Positions 30,060 to 43,066 of a DNA stretch of 64,000 bases are shown here, in pieces. The position numbers and the translations under genes are program-made. Every line of letters starts with the position of its first letter. Position 1 is the stretch's first letter. Source of the DNA: Acholoe squamosa (taxonomy: Eukaryota > Annelida > Polychaeta > Phyllodocida > Polynoidae); assembly GCA_949317995.1 (NCBI GenBank), contig OX439036.1:84202420-84266419 (forward strand), read 5' to 3'. Under the pieces are notes generated by a model. That model was not told the origin of the DNA. It made no database searches and saw only the letters and a list, made by a program, of their open reading frames with translations.

Positions 30060-32200
30060 CTGTCCATTAGCTGCTGTTACCCTACCATTCCTAAAGATGC
30101 AGAAACTGACAACAATCCCACAAAGATCAAAACACTGGTGGGTGCTATTTATCTAAATCCATCCACTAAGGACCAGTTAAAGGACCTACCCCAGGCCTTC
30201 TAACCTAGAAGTCCTGCACAAAACTAGGCTGAAAGAGGATGTCTCCAGACAGCTAGTTAAGAGGAACAGGAAAGCTGTAGTACAGAGAGATGACTCCTTT
30301 AGGTCCCTGCAGTGGTGTTTATAGTTCGCTGCCAGACCACTGGTAAAACTGCCAGATGCACTTGGGCAGTGGAGAAGAGATAAATCCCAAACAGATAGTG
30401 GAAAGGATCTCAGACTCTTTAAAGATGACAGCCAAAGCCTCATGGAAAACTAATGACATTAGGCGTAACAATGTATATGCTGGACTAAAAGGCGTGGGCC
30501 TGGAAGTAGCACCGAAGCCTGAAAATCACAAGAGCTTCAAATTCCTCCCCGGAGAGAATGCTAGGGAGCAAATTGTAGTAAGGCAGAAGGAGGAAGAGGC
30601 CCTACGAGACATGGTGGCAGCACCCAGGGCTAACTGGGGACACCATCAGGGAAACTACAGGGGCAGCCAGACCTGCGGCTGCCACAGCAAAGCTGGATCT
30701 AGCCGGAAGTAATCAGGGGGTCATCCCAAGTACAACCAGGACTGCCAGCGCCACCAGTCAACCAGCTGCCAACAGGACTATTGCCCTAACAATGCTCCCC
30801 GGGGAGGGAAGAGGGGCAAGTCAGGCAGGCCGAACCAGTACAGAAGTGGCAGCAACAACAGCAACAAGGACACCAACAACAAATAAATGTAAGCACTCCT
30901 TCTGTTCTCAAACTACTTTTGAATCAGATGCCTATAAAACCTGGGAACACTACGCCAGACACACAGGTGTTTGTAGCAGGTGGCCTAGGTAGGGCAGCTG
31001 GCATTTGGTAAATATTCACCAAAGATAAGTGGGTTTTGGATAAGGTAAAAGGGCTGACAATAGACCTACATTCTATCCCTAAACAAGATGAGATCCTGGA
31101 CTCAGCGTCTATGAATACATTCAAAAATGCTCAGCTGGGTGCTCAAATACCTGACCACGACTAGGAATTTGACTCTTATGGGTAAAAAAAAAATCAATTT
31201 CAAAGTTACATTCTATTCTGAAAGCAGACTGTCTTAGCTTCATAAAACTGGTGTAATTTTGATCATAAGGCAATAAATACCTTTTGTTTGTGGTGACAAC
31301 CTAACTTGAGGTGGATTTTTTTTTCTCCTGCTGAAATGGCTTTTGATGCTCGTTGATGTGACTTCACCCTGACATATGAAGGATGTGCTAAAAGATGGTC
31401 AGCATACACAAGTATCAAGGGCTTGCAACCTACACAGCCATCAGTGAGGGAGTGCATACAGTTCCTATCAGAGTATCTGGACACAGGTGTAGGACACAGT
31501 GCTATTAATACATCCAGGTCATTTTTGTCATGCTTTGTAACATTTAACGGCAAGCCAGCAGGGGAACACCCGACCATATCTTGGTTTGTCAAAGGCACAA
31601 AGGTTCAGAAGCCACCCACAAAGACTATCAAGTTTGTGTGGGCTCCAAAACCTGTATTACTAGCCGTACAAGGCTGGGGTAACATACATGACCTAACCTT
31701 TGAACAGCTATCCAGACATACCCTGCTGCTCACACTGTTAGCAACAGGTCAGAGATTACAAGCACTACACCTCATGATACGCCAAGATTGTGAGTGAACA
31801 GATCACTCAGTGACAATAACTTACTCCCTAAGCACAAAAACAAGTTATCTGGCAATAACCCCTTAGTCATGTGTTTTCACAAGAGAGCAGATGAAAGGCT
31901 GTGTGTATACGCACATATAAGGCATACGTAGCGGACCCTATAGATCCCAGACGCCAGCACCCTTTGTTTTCTCTACGGTGAAATTGCCTACCCATAGGTT
32001 GAGTGCCAAGACGGTGTCTAGACAGGTAAAAGCAGCACTGATTGATGTGGGAGTTCAAGAAAATATACGGCATACTCCTCCAGGCATGCCTCAACTTCAG
32101 CAGCAGCAAGAGTGAATGTGCCTGTACAAGACACCAGGTTTTATAGCAGGCCGCTGTACATACCACCAGTGCAGCAAGTTACAGACTTTATACCTTACAT
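30060..32200 (+). mobile_element. Decayed DIRS-like tyrosine-recombinase retroelement
   Basis: Readable protein-like pieces lie in the order of a DIRS-type element. There is a Gag-like stretch (about 30150-30720; ASWKTNDIRRNNVY). A fragment resembling the segment just before DIRS reverse transcriptase follows (about 30960-31160; FTKDKWVLDKVKGLTIDLHS). Then comes a tyrosine recombinase (about 31380-32170) with SAINTSRSFLSCFV, GEHPTISWFVKGTK and LLATGQRLQALHL, then a remnant of the HSTR-type motif region (RHASTSAA). DIRS elements integrate with a tyrosine recombinase instead of an integrase. This copy is broken with many breaks, most of the reverse transcriptase is not recognisable, and it looks old. 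The ends are not defined. A Crypton-like source for the recombinase is possible but less likely given the Gag-like piece. Confidence 0.6.
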
Positions 32201-32530
32201 CTTGGACATTTGAAGCATTGACATGCTAAAGACATAAACTACTATGTAGGTTATATTCTAGTAAAACATATCTAATTTACGCAAACACGATATCCTAGAC
32301 TCCAGTATTAGCAGAGGGTTTGGTGACATTACTTATAGCCATACGACAGATCTAGGCACACTGAGTGCTAAGACTATTACAGCAATATTGAAACTAGCTG
32401 TTACACGGATTTCTGTAAGAAAAAAGGGCGGGGGTAGGTACTTAACCCCTACAGTCATTGAAATAACTATTGTTATATCATATTATGGTCTTGCTCTGTA
32501 TATTATAGTGTCTATATATGAAGAGTTTGG

Positions 32531-33219
32531 TTCCAAAACGCAACAAATCCATTTTGGGTGTTTTGAGATAATGAGACATTTATCATTCCAAAAAATTGAA
32601 GAGGGGGTGGCCATTTTTGTAAGTTCTAATATCTAGGGGACCATAAATAAAATACCCCCACATTTTGTTTTGAAATCCATGAGTCTTCCTTCATGGATAA
32701 ATTTAGTGGTTTAATCCCATTTTCTTCCAAAATGCAATAAATCCACAAACCGTTTTGTTCCAAAACGCAATAAATCCAACATGACTCATTTTTGTATCCA
32801 CATAATAGCCACAAAAGTTAGTTCTCTTTTCTATATTTGACTTTCCTCATTTACTTGGATAACACTGATGGTTTTCTCATAGACAAAAGGTGATTAATCA
32901 TATATTTCTTTGCAAAATGCAATAAATCCTGTTTTGTTCCAAAACGCAATAAATCCACAATGTTTTGTTCCAAAATGCAATAAATCCACCAAAACAGCTT
33001 CCACATCTATATACATGTACCTCTCTCCTCACCAGTAAATTTGGTTTTTATTGGGAATAAGGTTATAAAACTTACAAAACACAATGATATGACATTAACA
33101 GATCATTCAATCCATGGAAATAAGGTTATTAATGAACATTCATATCATGACAATGTTTGCCTGAGTGGATTTATTGCGTTTTGGAACAAAACAGGTGTAG
33201 GATTTATGTCATTTTGGAA
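32531..33219. repeat. Cluster of a 20-bp motif in both orientations
   Basis: The core TTCCAAAACGCAATAAATCC, or a one- to three-base variant, occurs on the + strand at about 32531, 32725, 32758, 32911, 32937 and 32968, and on the minus strand at 33167-33186 and 33200-33219. Several copies are preceded by TTTTG, giving a unit of about 30 bp. Spacing is irregular, so this is not a simple tandem array. There is no coding potential. Confidence 0.8.
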
Positions 33220-36200
33220 AAAAGTGGATTTTAGGTAGCCCCTAGGTGCCAAATGGTGACTGTTTTGAAAAAAAAAGATTTTACAACATTTTTTCACTTA
33301 CCCCAACCTATTGATTTCTCATCTAAACCTTTTGGTGCCCAGAATTATTTGAAGATTTTACATTATTTCACAATTATATCACTTAGTTGATAAGGCCATG
33401 TCTTATTTTGATCTTCTCTTTTGATATTGGCTCTGTATTACATTTCCTGAATACTCAGAACTCAGTAAAGACATTCAGTTAAGGACATGGGATTTATTGG
33501 TCAGGTTTGGTAACTTTAGTTACCAAAACATTCCGTTTGTTGTCATCTGGTAGTATTTGGTCTCTCTTATGTTATATATAGCCTCCCCCCATCCATAATC
33601 ACTGCAATTCTGAGGCCTCATTCAAAGCTGATTCTGCATATTGTCTGTACTACCACTCAGGAAACATAATGGCTTGTAGCAATGCATGGATTATTTCTAT
33701 GGATATGAACATTTCTTTTAGAATCGAATGGTAGTATGGGAAATTAGATGTATATGAACTAGCATAATATTGGTGTCATGTCTGGTCTTAGCCCTGTAAT
33801 GAATCACATAATATAAGAACTCAATTTCAAGTTTTGACTCCCTGTGTTTGTTATAATGGAGATAGAGCAAAATTGATGGTTGTATTGTGATTGTGAGGTG
33901 ATGCCCGTTCTATAGAGAGTCTAACTTTGCATATTGGGAGACCGGGGCACAGTGGGACATGGGGCACAGTGGGGCAGTGGATCCTGTGTCTATGGAAAGA
34001 AAGGAAATCATTAAGTCTCCTTACCAAAGAGAGTCACATGGAAGCCCCTACATATATTGAGGATGGTTACAATGCACTGAACAGATTAAGATTACTATTT
34101 TGCCAGGACAATTTCATAAGTGGGATGATAATAGATATGCAGAAAGTGGAAAATCTATATATGTCAGCCCTTACCCCAGCTTTAATGGTCGGGTAAATAT
34201 ACCCCTAGCTTATAAACACGCCATGGGCTTGTGCAATACACTCGTACATAGACATATATGTAATGACAATAAGATAATGTATATACACGAAATCCTCATA
34301 TAAATATCGCTTGCGGTTAGTCATTTGCTCATAGATGAAGCTGCTTCTTGAACATGAGCCAGTAACTATTGAGCCCATGTAAGCCTACAGCCGGTGTGAA
34401 CTTGCAGCGCCATCTGACTATAATAGCTTAATGCATGTCATGCCATCTTACCGATCTATTCTATGTAGCTGCAATGTGGATTGATGCATTGACGTAGAAT
34501 ACATTTATTATAGAGTTACAGGGAAGATGTCACTGGTCCATGAAACAGGGGCTGGTGAGTTTCTCTAAGACAAAGACTTAGGTTACTATGTCAGTGAGTT
34601 AATTATATCCATGTCAACAACTGCGACTCAATTACAGCTATCCTATTCTCTAAATACAGCTCCCCACTCCTTTCCCTTTGTCGCCCCCTCCCTCTCCCCG
34701 TTGCATGTCTGCTTCTGTCTCTGTTTCCTATGTATCTCATCCCTGTCTATTTGTCGCTTGGGTTACACTTTGGGTGCTCGTTATTTTTTTCTCAAAAAGA
34801 TTGGGATCTGAATTCTCACTGTACCTAATTCACATTCCAGTTCGCTGCCCTTCTCCACCCTGAGAAGTGCACACTTCACCATCTTGTTCTGTAATGGAAT
34901 TAACTTCCTCTTAATTAGACAGTGGTGCAAAAAGTGGGGGAAGTTGTTCCATGATTGGGCACAGCTGAATGCGTCAGGGTTCAAATTATACTACTTAAGG
35001 GCCGCATCCACTGCCCACAGATGGACCATCCGTCTCCCTTCATCCATTTTCCCCATGCCATGAATGGCTAGTTCCTTCCCCTTATTTGGGAAGAACACAC
35101 CAACTCCATGGTTCACAAATTACCTAAGGATCAATTCTCCAAGGTGAGTCAGTTCCGTTTTTGAAAAGGACCTCTGACAGAACTCAATTCCAATCTACAT
35201 GTATTAGAATCACCCTCCTGTGATGGGACGTCAGTGTGGACTAATCAGACAACATAGCAAAAATAACATGCATGCCAATAAATCCATTAACATGTGCTTA
35301 TGTCAACGAAAAAAAGGAGTAGATTTTTACATAGATATCTTAGGGGAACAAAGGTCTCTATATCTTATTATAGATTGAGAGGTGGGCGATACCTCAGCAG
35401 GAGCCCAAGCTTCTGAAAATAATATCCGATCCCTTTCCACTGAAATGAACACACGCTTTATGGCGAATAGTTCTTAAGTTGTCCTATCTGTCTCAAGTTC
35501 CTTATTCATCCGCGCTTTCTCCTCCACTGTTCACTGGTCTCACAGTTATCAAGTTGTTCTAACTTCTTTATCACATATAAGACGTGTGGCCAATTACAGG
35601 GATTTTCATCATTAGGCTTCGCCCCATGGCGTGCTCAGCCACCAGCTCCTCTCCCTTAGCCCCCCCCCCCGGTATCTACCTCCTGGTGTCCCGGTGTTGC
35701 CTAACAGGTGGCACCATCTGACAATTTCCTCGCTCCCTCTACCATTTGGCGCCCTCTACAGGGATTCCCAAGAACTGAATATACCCTGGAAGAACCCAAC
35801 ATCTTATTATCAACTACACTCAGTCATTACTTTTAGCATTTTAATCATACCCTTAATTGATAAACCCAATTCTATAGTCACTTAGCTGTTTGTCAAAGAT
35901 CCCATATCCCGATACAACCTTTGCTGTCTCTCTGGCCCGCCCACTCTGATGAGTTATGACATCACCTTTAACCACAAGGAAGTTATGGTATAGGTCTCAC
36001 GTAGGGAAATCCCAGGGTCACTCAGTGCATCCTTACCGACAGAAGACCTCCGCACTGAATACTACATGAGTTCTGGGTGGATAAAATAGTTAGCTAATTT
36101 AGTAGAACTCTGTAAAAATTCATAACTGGTCCTGAGTAGGTACTTATTCATATGATATAAAATAAAACATGATTATTGTGGCGTTGCCCATTCATTTTTG

Positions 36201-36448
36201 GGCTTGTTTGGATTGGGTCTGAACTGAATTTATTCACTGCAAAAAAAAAAGCCAATTATGCAGGTGTCTGTACATTTATGGCCAGCATTCCAGATTTTCG
36301 TGATCGATGCGCAGGTTTTTTTTATATGTCGTAAATCGAAGTTGTCCCTAAAGATATAGGTGGGATTTTTTTATCAATACCTCTGGGGCACACTAGTTAT
36401 GGCATGCCATGCTACATTAAAATATAGTGAATATTGCTGAGACCTATA
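33220..36448. other. Gene-free spacer
   Basis: No supported exon, RNA gene or defined element. There is a small GGGGCACAGTGGG repeat near 33943-33975 and C-rich lines near 35660. The open frames are short and unremarkable. Confidence 0.4.
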
Positions 36449-36827
36449 CAGTCAGCCCTTGCTTTCTCGACCCTTTGCTTCCTCAGACATTACCTCAGAC
36501 ACAGGATCTACAACTCCCTCTAGCTCGAATCCCACATGGCGATTTAGGGCTGAAATATTTCTGCGATTTTGTCCCTTAATCCTGAGCCCCTATATCGCAA
36601 GGATAACTGCTTAATTGGTCTTGATTCACTGTTGGATTCGGTATAAGTTGAACAATCTTTGCAATCTAGGAGCCCAGGAAGACCCCAAAATCGCAAGGGA
36701 CAAAATCGCAGAGATATTTGAGCCCTAAATCGCCATGTGGGATTCGACCTTCTATATTTTCTATTAATTTGCTTCCTCAGACAATATTCCTTGCATTTCC
36801 AAAATCTAAGGGAGCCAGGGTTGACTG
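36449..36827. mobile_element. Pogo/Tigger-like MITE flanked by TA
   Basis: The element starts CAGTCAGCCCTTGCT and ends AGCCAGGGTTGACTG, an imperfect inverted repeat. It is flanked by TA on both sides (36447-36448 and 36828-36829), the target duplication of the Tc1/mariner group; CAGT(C/T)RACCC-like ends recall pogo/Tigger. Inside are long inverted arms: 36524-36580 (CGAATCCCACATGGCGATTT...) matches 36697-36752 in reverse. There is no transposase, so it is non-autonomous at 379 bp. Confidence 0.75.
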
Positions 36828-38870
36828 TATATGATTCCCATGACTTTGTATCTAATGCATGATTCCTTTAATCAATGTTCTGTATTAAAGTCTTATAAAT
36901 TATAACAATCATGGACACATCAAATAAATGGCCATCCAAGTAAGTACATGTAGTTAGAGATAAAACAGTGTGGTGTCATAAAAACTTTACTTACAGGAGG
37001 TTTAAACAACAAATATCAGTGCATGGTAAACACGACAGTTCTCCATCAGCAACTCGTGATTCACTGCTACGATCCCTTGACCAAAGTGACTGACTCAAAA
37101 ACTGCCCAAATCATGTAATCTGCTGGTCTCCAGGATTCCACAATAGGTTATACTTGCTTCTAGTGGCAAAACTTAGAGAGAATTGGTAAGATACTATATC
37201 ATGCCAGTCAAACGGTTATGCCCAAAGCGACCTTTTGTATGATATGGTTTATTCTTTTTCCTGTTTGTTTCCATCGACACATGTTAAAATGATGCACATG
37301 TAGAGCAAAGTTTCTGAGCGATATGTACCAATTATACGGAGGCAGTGGAGGGACCACAACCTGTCCACCAAACTAAGCACACAAACCTAGAGAGCGACAT
37401 AAGGATAAGTATGTACCTTCCAACTTATATCTTTTAGTCAAACAAAGTGAGGACCCATAAGAGGGTGAAGCTGAATATTTCGACCATAACATCGTAACTC
37501 GGACACAGTTATATTAAGTGGCATTCAGTTCCGGCTATAAAGTCGGAAATAGATTTATATCATAAAAATGTGTGCCCGCCATGGTAACGACTGAATATGA
37601 TTATACCATTTTCATGTGGCAGATCTCACATATTCAACACTCAAGAGAATGACATTCACCACACACTGGATAGATATAAAAAGTGAAGTTGATTTATGTT
37701 TACATATAGAGGTATGCCTATATCAAAGGTCCCGATTTTGTTGGTGGATATAATTCATTGGTACCAACAAAGTTGACACAATATCCCCCCAGGACGTTGT
37801 AGATACACTCAATCTAGATTATACAGACTTATGTAGATTATCATCATGTTGTACCCACACCCTAACAGACAAGATGCAGCTAAGCTAATTTTTTCTCTTT
37901 CTGTACATGTTAACAACGGGTTAGTCCATACATTACATCACCTCCTATTTTCACCACAGTATTCTCAGTAATGTCTATCTCATCTTTCCGGGAGGGCTAT
38001 AGGACACTGTATAGTCATGGTGTGATGTTACTGAAACAATTAAATCAGCGACCCATCCCACATATAGCAGTACTCGGTGTGGAAGGGATGAATATTCCTA
38101 CCTGACCCTTTTCAAGTCCCCCACCCACTTTCACAGTGGACATACATTGGTGGGCCCCTCGTCACCAGAATACACAAGCAGCAAATATTTGTTGGGGATA
38201 TTCAGTGTGGTGGAGTTTTCTACCTTTAACCACATCCACAGGAGGAGAGGGATCCTGTACATACGGGTTACGTCTTGTATACATACAGATGTCAGGTAGG
38301 GACTAACCTTGGGCACCAGTCAGAACGCTAATGTAGAAGATTGAAGATAAATCACACTATGATGTAGCTCACGTGGATTTACTGGGAACTTTCTAGACAT
38401 TCTTCAACGCCCTTATTGTTCTACAATAGAGACACTTTCTAAAGGTTAGTAATGACTACTTGTCCTAATGGGAAATTTATAACATAGGTATGTGCAATAA
38501 GTATGTAATGTCGTTAGCCCTCATTGTCGACAACCAATGAAAAGGCCAATGGTCATTACAATTGATAAGAACAAACAAATTCTATACTCACATGATGGAG
38601 ATGCTGCAATAGAAGTGATATACCACGATACTTGTCCTTTATCGGCAATGTTCGAGGAGGGGAAAAGTCAGTATAGTCAGTGGCTGTGCCCGAATTCAGA
38701 CAACCGTTTGCCAAGCACATATAAATCCTCTAACGACTATAGAGCGAAGGTAGTTGAGGTAATAATCCCTCCGTCTGTTATTTCGGTTTGTGATAGAAAG
38801 AAAGACAAATCTGTATGCTCCTAGTTGAAACATCAAAAGCATGTTTCCATTGAGGGGAATGTCAAAGAGT
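36828..38870. other. Gene-free spacer
   Basis: No supported gene. A 95-codon open frame at 38537-38824 has no recognisable motif, no visible splice partner and composition like its surroundings, so it is not called. Confidence 0.4.
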
Positions 38871-38970
38871 GGTCTTAGGTGATAACCACTGATCTCAGAT
38901 GATAAGCAGTGGTCTAAGATGATAACCGCTGATTTCAGACAATAACATGTAATCTCAGACAATGACCAGT
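38871..38970 (+). repeat. 20-bp minisatellite, five units
   Basis: Five consecutive units of exactly 20 bp of the form GATCTCAGATGATAACCAGT, each differing at a few positions. The constant length with point divergence indicates an old, small tandem array. Non-coding. Confidence 0.75.
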
Positions 38971-40350
38971 GGTTTCCACCAGGAATAGAGAAGACAAAGG
39001 GTTTATTTAACGACACCTTCCAGGTAAGGCTGTCACTATCGCCAAGCCTATATTTAGATTGTAGGTCCACCAGAGATGACATACATCGTGGGATAGGCTG
39101 AGTCGTAACACACTATTTCTTCCAGCAACATACTATTTCTGGTGTACTATCATGTTTTCCAGGACCCTAAAGTGCCGGTACCGGTTATGAATCAACCATT
39201 GATATAATATATAGTCGATCCTGCTCAGTCCTAGCTGTTGATGCTAAAATTTTCCAATGTGATATACGACAAAATCCTATATATATGGCGACACAAAATA
39301 AGGTAAATATCTATATATAGGGAGCTAAGGAGCACTGTTATAGTGAGGCACAGTTAGAACAGAGGCGAGACAAAGAAAGGACTTTAACTTGATACAGGAT
39401 CTTTTGTAAACACAAGGTAAGTGGACATGTTCTATACAGAAAAGCACAATGCATATTGACAACTTTCTTTAGAATTACGCACGACCTTTTCAGTGTTGGG
39501 TATGCTACACATTTCTTTACTACAAATAGGAATGTCAAGTTATCAACAGTTTTCATGGCAATTCACATATATGTGATTAATGGTTCAATCTAGGAAAATT
39601 GAATGATACGAGTAGGGTGCATGTGTATCCATACACATACTCAGGCTTAGCGTATTATCGGTAGTATCAGCCTATTCAATGATGGAACAGTGTGTAACAG
39701 GCTGCAGAACACTAATTATTTTCCACTGTTGGCCTATATAGCTTTTGGGCGAAAATAAAATACTTGTGCAAGTATCTGGGCTTAGCGACTAGTATTTTCT
39801 TGTAGATATACATTTTCCCAATAATTTAGGGCCATGGCATGTGGTACAATGTGATTAACTTTTGTGCTATAGACCTTAGAGTGCGGACATACCCAGATTT
39901 GGGGGTTTTGCAGTGAATGATTTCAATAAATTCTCTAATTAAATAGAGTGCACCCCCCTCAACTTACCATCAAATATCAGCCTAAATAATACTCAAATCG
40001 ATTAATATACACCCTAAGGATTAATTTGATACCTGGTTTGCCTACCCACTGTCAGATTCTAGATCAATACGGACTTAGCAGGTTTAATTATTACCCAATG
40101 AGAAAACCCCAATCTATTCACTGCGGTCCTTCGAAGGCCAACTGGTACCCATCTGATAGGTGTTATCAATAGAACTCGCTGGCAATAAGCTTCAGCAATG
40201 GCCGCGCCCATGTGACAACCTGCTAACTCGGAATAATCATTGTACAACACCCTTCAGTGCGGAGTTACAAAGTGTCTCCTGCTGCCACCTCCCGTCAATT
40301 GGTGTCCTGCAAGGAAGGTGTAGATGGCGCTGTATGATGTAACATCGTGG
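38971..40350. other. Gene-free spacer
   Basis: AT-rich DNA with no exon, RNA gene or defined mobile element that I can support. Confidence 0.35.
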
Positions 40351-40354
40351 TACA

Positions 40355-40811
40355 GGTTACGTGGAACTAATTCCATTTCCTCTATGTTTCTATATAGCAT
40401 AACACATAAAAACAGCCCCCCGTAATGTTCGTTGGTAATATTTTCGACCGTAGCAAGATTAAACCATCTCTCACACAATGTGTTAGAATATAGGATAGGC
40501 TTAACCCTGAAAATCTTAACTAAGGGAGCGATACGTACAGCAAGTGCCATTCTACCCTATTTTGGGCCTCAAAACCTCCATTGGCCAGATGAACATTTGC
40601 AGACTTGATAAAATCCCCAAACCTTGGCAAAATATAAAAACTCATCTACTGTTCCATTTAGGAACTATTTGGGGTCACTTGTGATTTTTTTCATAATTTT
40701 ACCAATATTTCTTGCATATGATTTCTAAGCCAATCAGCACCCAGATCACCTTCAGTGCAGGCCTGAATACCATATGACTCACGAGAGGGCAGCATTTACG
40801 TCCATGTAACC
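40355..40811 (+). repeat. Left 457-bp terminal direct repeat
   Basis: Starts GGTTACGTGG and ends CCATGTAACC, so the repeat has a short inverted repeat at its own ends. It is nearly identical to 41725-42184, with only a handful of single-base and short-length differences by eye. It is preceded by TACA (40351-40354). Confidence 0.85.
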
Positions 40812-41724
40812 TTAATTAGGGGTAGGGTCTTCAGATAAAACTAAAATGTTTTTCCTATCAAACCTTAGGGTCTGTCCTATAAAATCCTAAAGTTTGGTGG
40901 CAACATCCTTTCTCAATGTTATGATATGAGGGGATTGATGTGTGCAATTCACACTGAAATTCCTACCAGTTTTCAATGTGATTTCCGAGCAGCGACTTTT
41001 ATCTTCAAAGATCTATGCACTGCACAAGCATCAGTTCTAGAGCTGTCAAATTGCATATTTGCATTGAATTCAGTCACCTGATGATGAAGGGGGCAATGAT
41101 TTTGCAAAATATTGTTAGGATTTTGCCAGAAAAACTCACAAAATCATGAAAAACATGATAAAACTGGTGAAAAATGATTAATATTAGGCCTATAATTAAT
41201 CCCACTTTTTACAGATCATATCTTACCAGGGGATCATTTTTTAAGGCATGCCTTTTCTGTTACATGCATTAAGAATACCTGTTATCAATATTGTACTAAT
41301 ATTTGCACTGGGGGATAAATTACTACTTGTTAATTAGATAGTTGCGCTCTCACTGAAACTTTGACGAAACACTGCAAACCCGACCAAACTTCCAATGGAC
41401 CCTATGGTAGGGCCTACATGGATATCTGTGCATCAATAACCCTAGGAAGATTAAAATGAGGCTAAAATGTCATTTTCTGCTGAGAATTTGACCCTGTAGG
41501 TGGTTTATGTCCAGAAAAAGTTATGTTTTGGGAGATTCATAGAAACTGCAATATTTAGTGAATTACCCTACCTCCGCAAACAAGGTTTTCCTATTTTTTT
41601 TTATTTACACGCCATTTCTATGACTAATTTGGCCAGATTCCTGTAAAACCATCCTTGCTGTAACAGAAAAATGACATTAAGAGGGCATTTGAAATAGGCA
41701 GGTCAAATGTCCAATCATCCTATA

Positions 41725-42184
41725 GGTTACGTGGAACTAATTCCATTTCCTCTATGTTTCTATATAGCATAACACATAAAAACAGCCCCCCGTAATGTTC
41801 GTTGGTAATATTTTCAACCGTAGCAAGATTAAACCATCTCTCACATACAATGTGTTAGAAAATAGGATAGGCTTAACCCTGAAAATCTTAACTAAGGGAG
41901 CGATACGTACAGCAAGTGCCATTCTACCCTATTTTGGGCCTCAAAACCTCCATTGGCCAGATGAACATTTGCAGACTTGATAAAATCCCCAAACCTTGGC
42001 AAAATATAAAAACTCATCTACTGTTCCATTTAGGAACTATTTGGGGTCACTTGTGATTTTTTTTCATAATTTTACCAATATTTCTTGCATATGATTTCTA
42101 AGCCAATCAGCACCCAGATCACCTTCAGTGCAGGCCTGAATACCATATGGCTCACGAGAGGGCAGCATTTACGTCCATGTAACC
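41725..42184 (+). repeat. Right 460-bp terminal direct repeat
   Basis: The second copy of the repeat at 40355-40811, with the same GGTTACGTGG start and CCATGTAACC end, followed by TACA. Differences from the left copy are few and scattered, so the two copies separated fairly recently. Confidence 0.85.
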
Positions 42185-42188
42185 TACA

Positions 42189-43066
42189 GTCAAGTGTTAT
42201 GTTAATGAAGTGCTATGGAAAGATTGTGAATGTTAACATACAGTATGCCATTAAAACAATATTCCCATATAATATTGAAGATATGGCACCACCAGCATCA
42301 CCTGTCTTTATATCCTAGCGCTCCCAGTATAAATATAACTAGTCTGTGGCACACACGATGAGCTTAGAGCACAGCAATTATCTTCGATATGAATTCGACT
42401 ACATTGACAAATATTGATGATCAAAGTTTGAGTCTGCAAAGTTTTTATTGGTCAAAAATCAAACCAAATATAATTTAGTTGTTCATTTTAGCCAAAGTGA
42501 ATCAATACAAATGTTTTGAGGCTTGAAAAGAGCTTAATTCTCATGTCACAAATTACAAAAAAAATGATAAGATCTGACAATAACTAGTACGTATCTATAA
42601 AAAATACAGTCTTGGGAGGGGTGTGCATCCACTATTTGAGAAAACAGCAACTATCTGAAGTAGGCCCTACTGCATTTAGGGGCTGACCATCCAACCGCTA
42701 TCTGTTTCTTCTATCCCTTCTCCCACACACTCGTTAATGAACCAAAAGGTCCACTATGTCAGAGGCGTACCAATGGATTTTTGCTGTTGCGACACACCCC
42801 CATCCTCAGTGTAATATTCTTACAATAACTTTTAGTTACTGTAAAGTCATGATTTTTTTTAGATTCAACAATGCTTATATATAAACAGTGGTATTAAATT
42901 CTGTATCGTTTGGCTTCTTGTGAAAAGCTCCCCTTGATCCTGTGATTTGTTTGCCAAATAAAATGCCTTAACTCAAACTCAACAGGAACAACACCCTCTC
43001 ACCTTGGACAAGAGAAGGGATCACAACTAGAATTTGAACTGATACACATAAGAAGACGGCATCAAG
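42189..43066 (+). other. Upstream region of the transporter gene
   Basis: AT-rich 5' flank. The last part probably holds the promoter and 5' untranslated region of the transporter gene. I cannot place a TATA box or start site with confidence. Confidence 0.35.

Larger units (their letters stand above)
40355..42184 (+). mobile_element. 1.83-kb element with long terminal direct repeats
   Basis: Two near-identical direct repeats of 457 and 460 bp bound about 913 bp of AT-rich sequence with no convincing open frame. The outer ends are GGTTACGTGG and CCATGTAACC, and the whole is flanked by the same four bases, TACA, at 40351-40354 and 42185-42188. The inner flanks of the two repeats (TTAA and TATA) do not match. 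The simplest reading is that the composite moved as a unit, like a short non-autonomous LTR-type element. However, the ends are not TG...CA and I see no tRNA primer site. Two separate insertions of one MITE, or a local duplication, are alternatives. Confidence 0.55.

Noticed and set aside
32531-33219. CRISPR-like array
   Set aside because: Repeats occur in both orientations at irregular spacing, with no cas genes, in a clearly eukaryotic setting.
38537-38824. A 95-codon gene
   Set aside because: No homology, no splice signals in keeping with an exon, and composition like flanking spacer.
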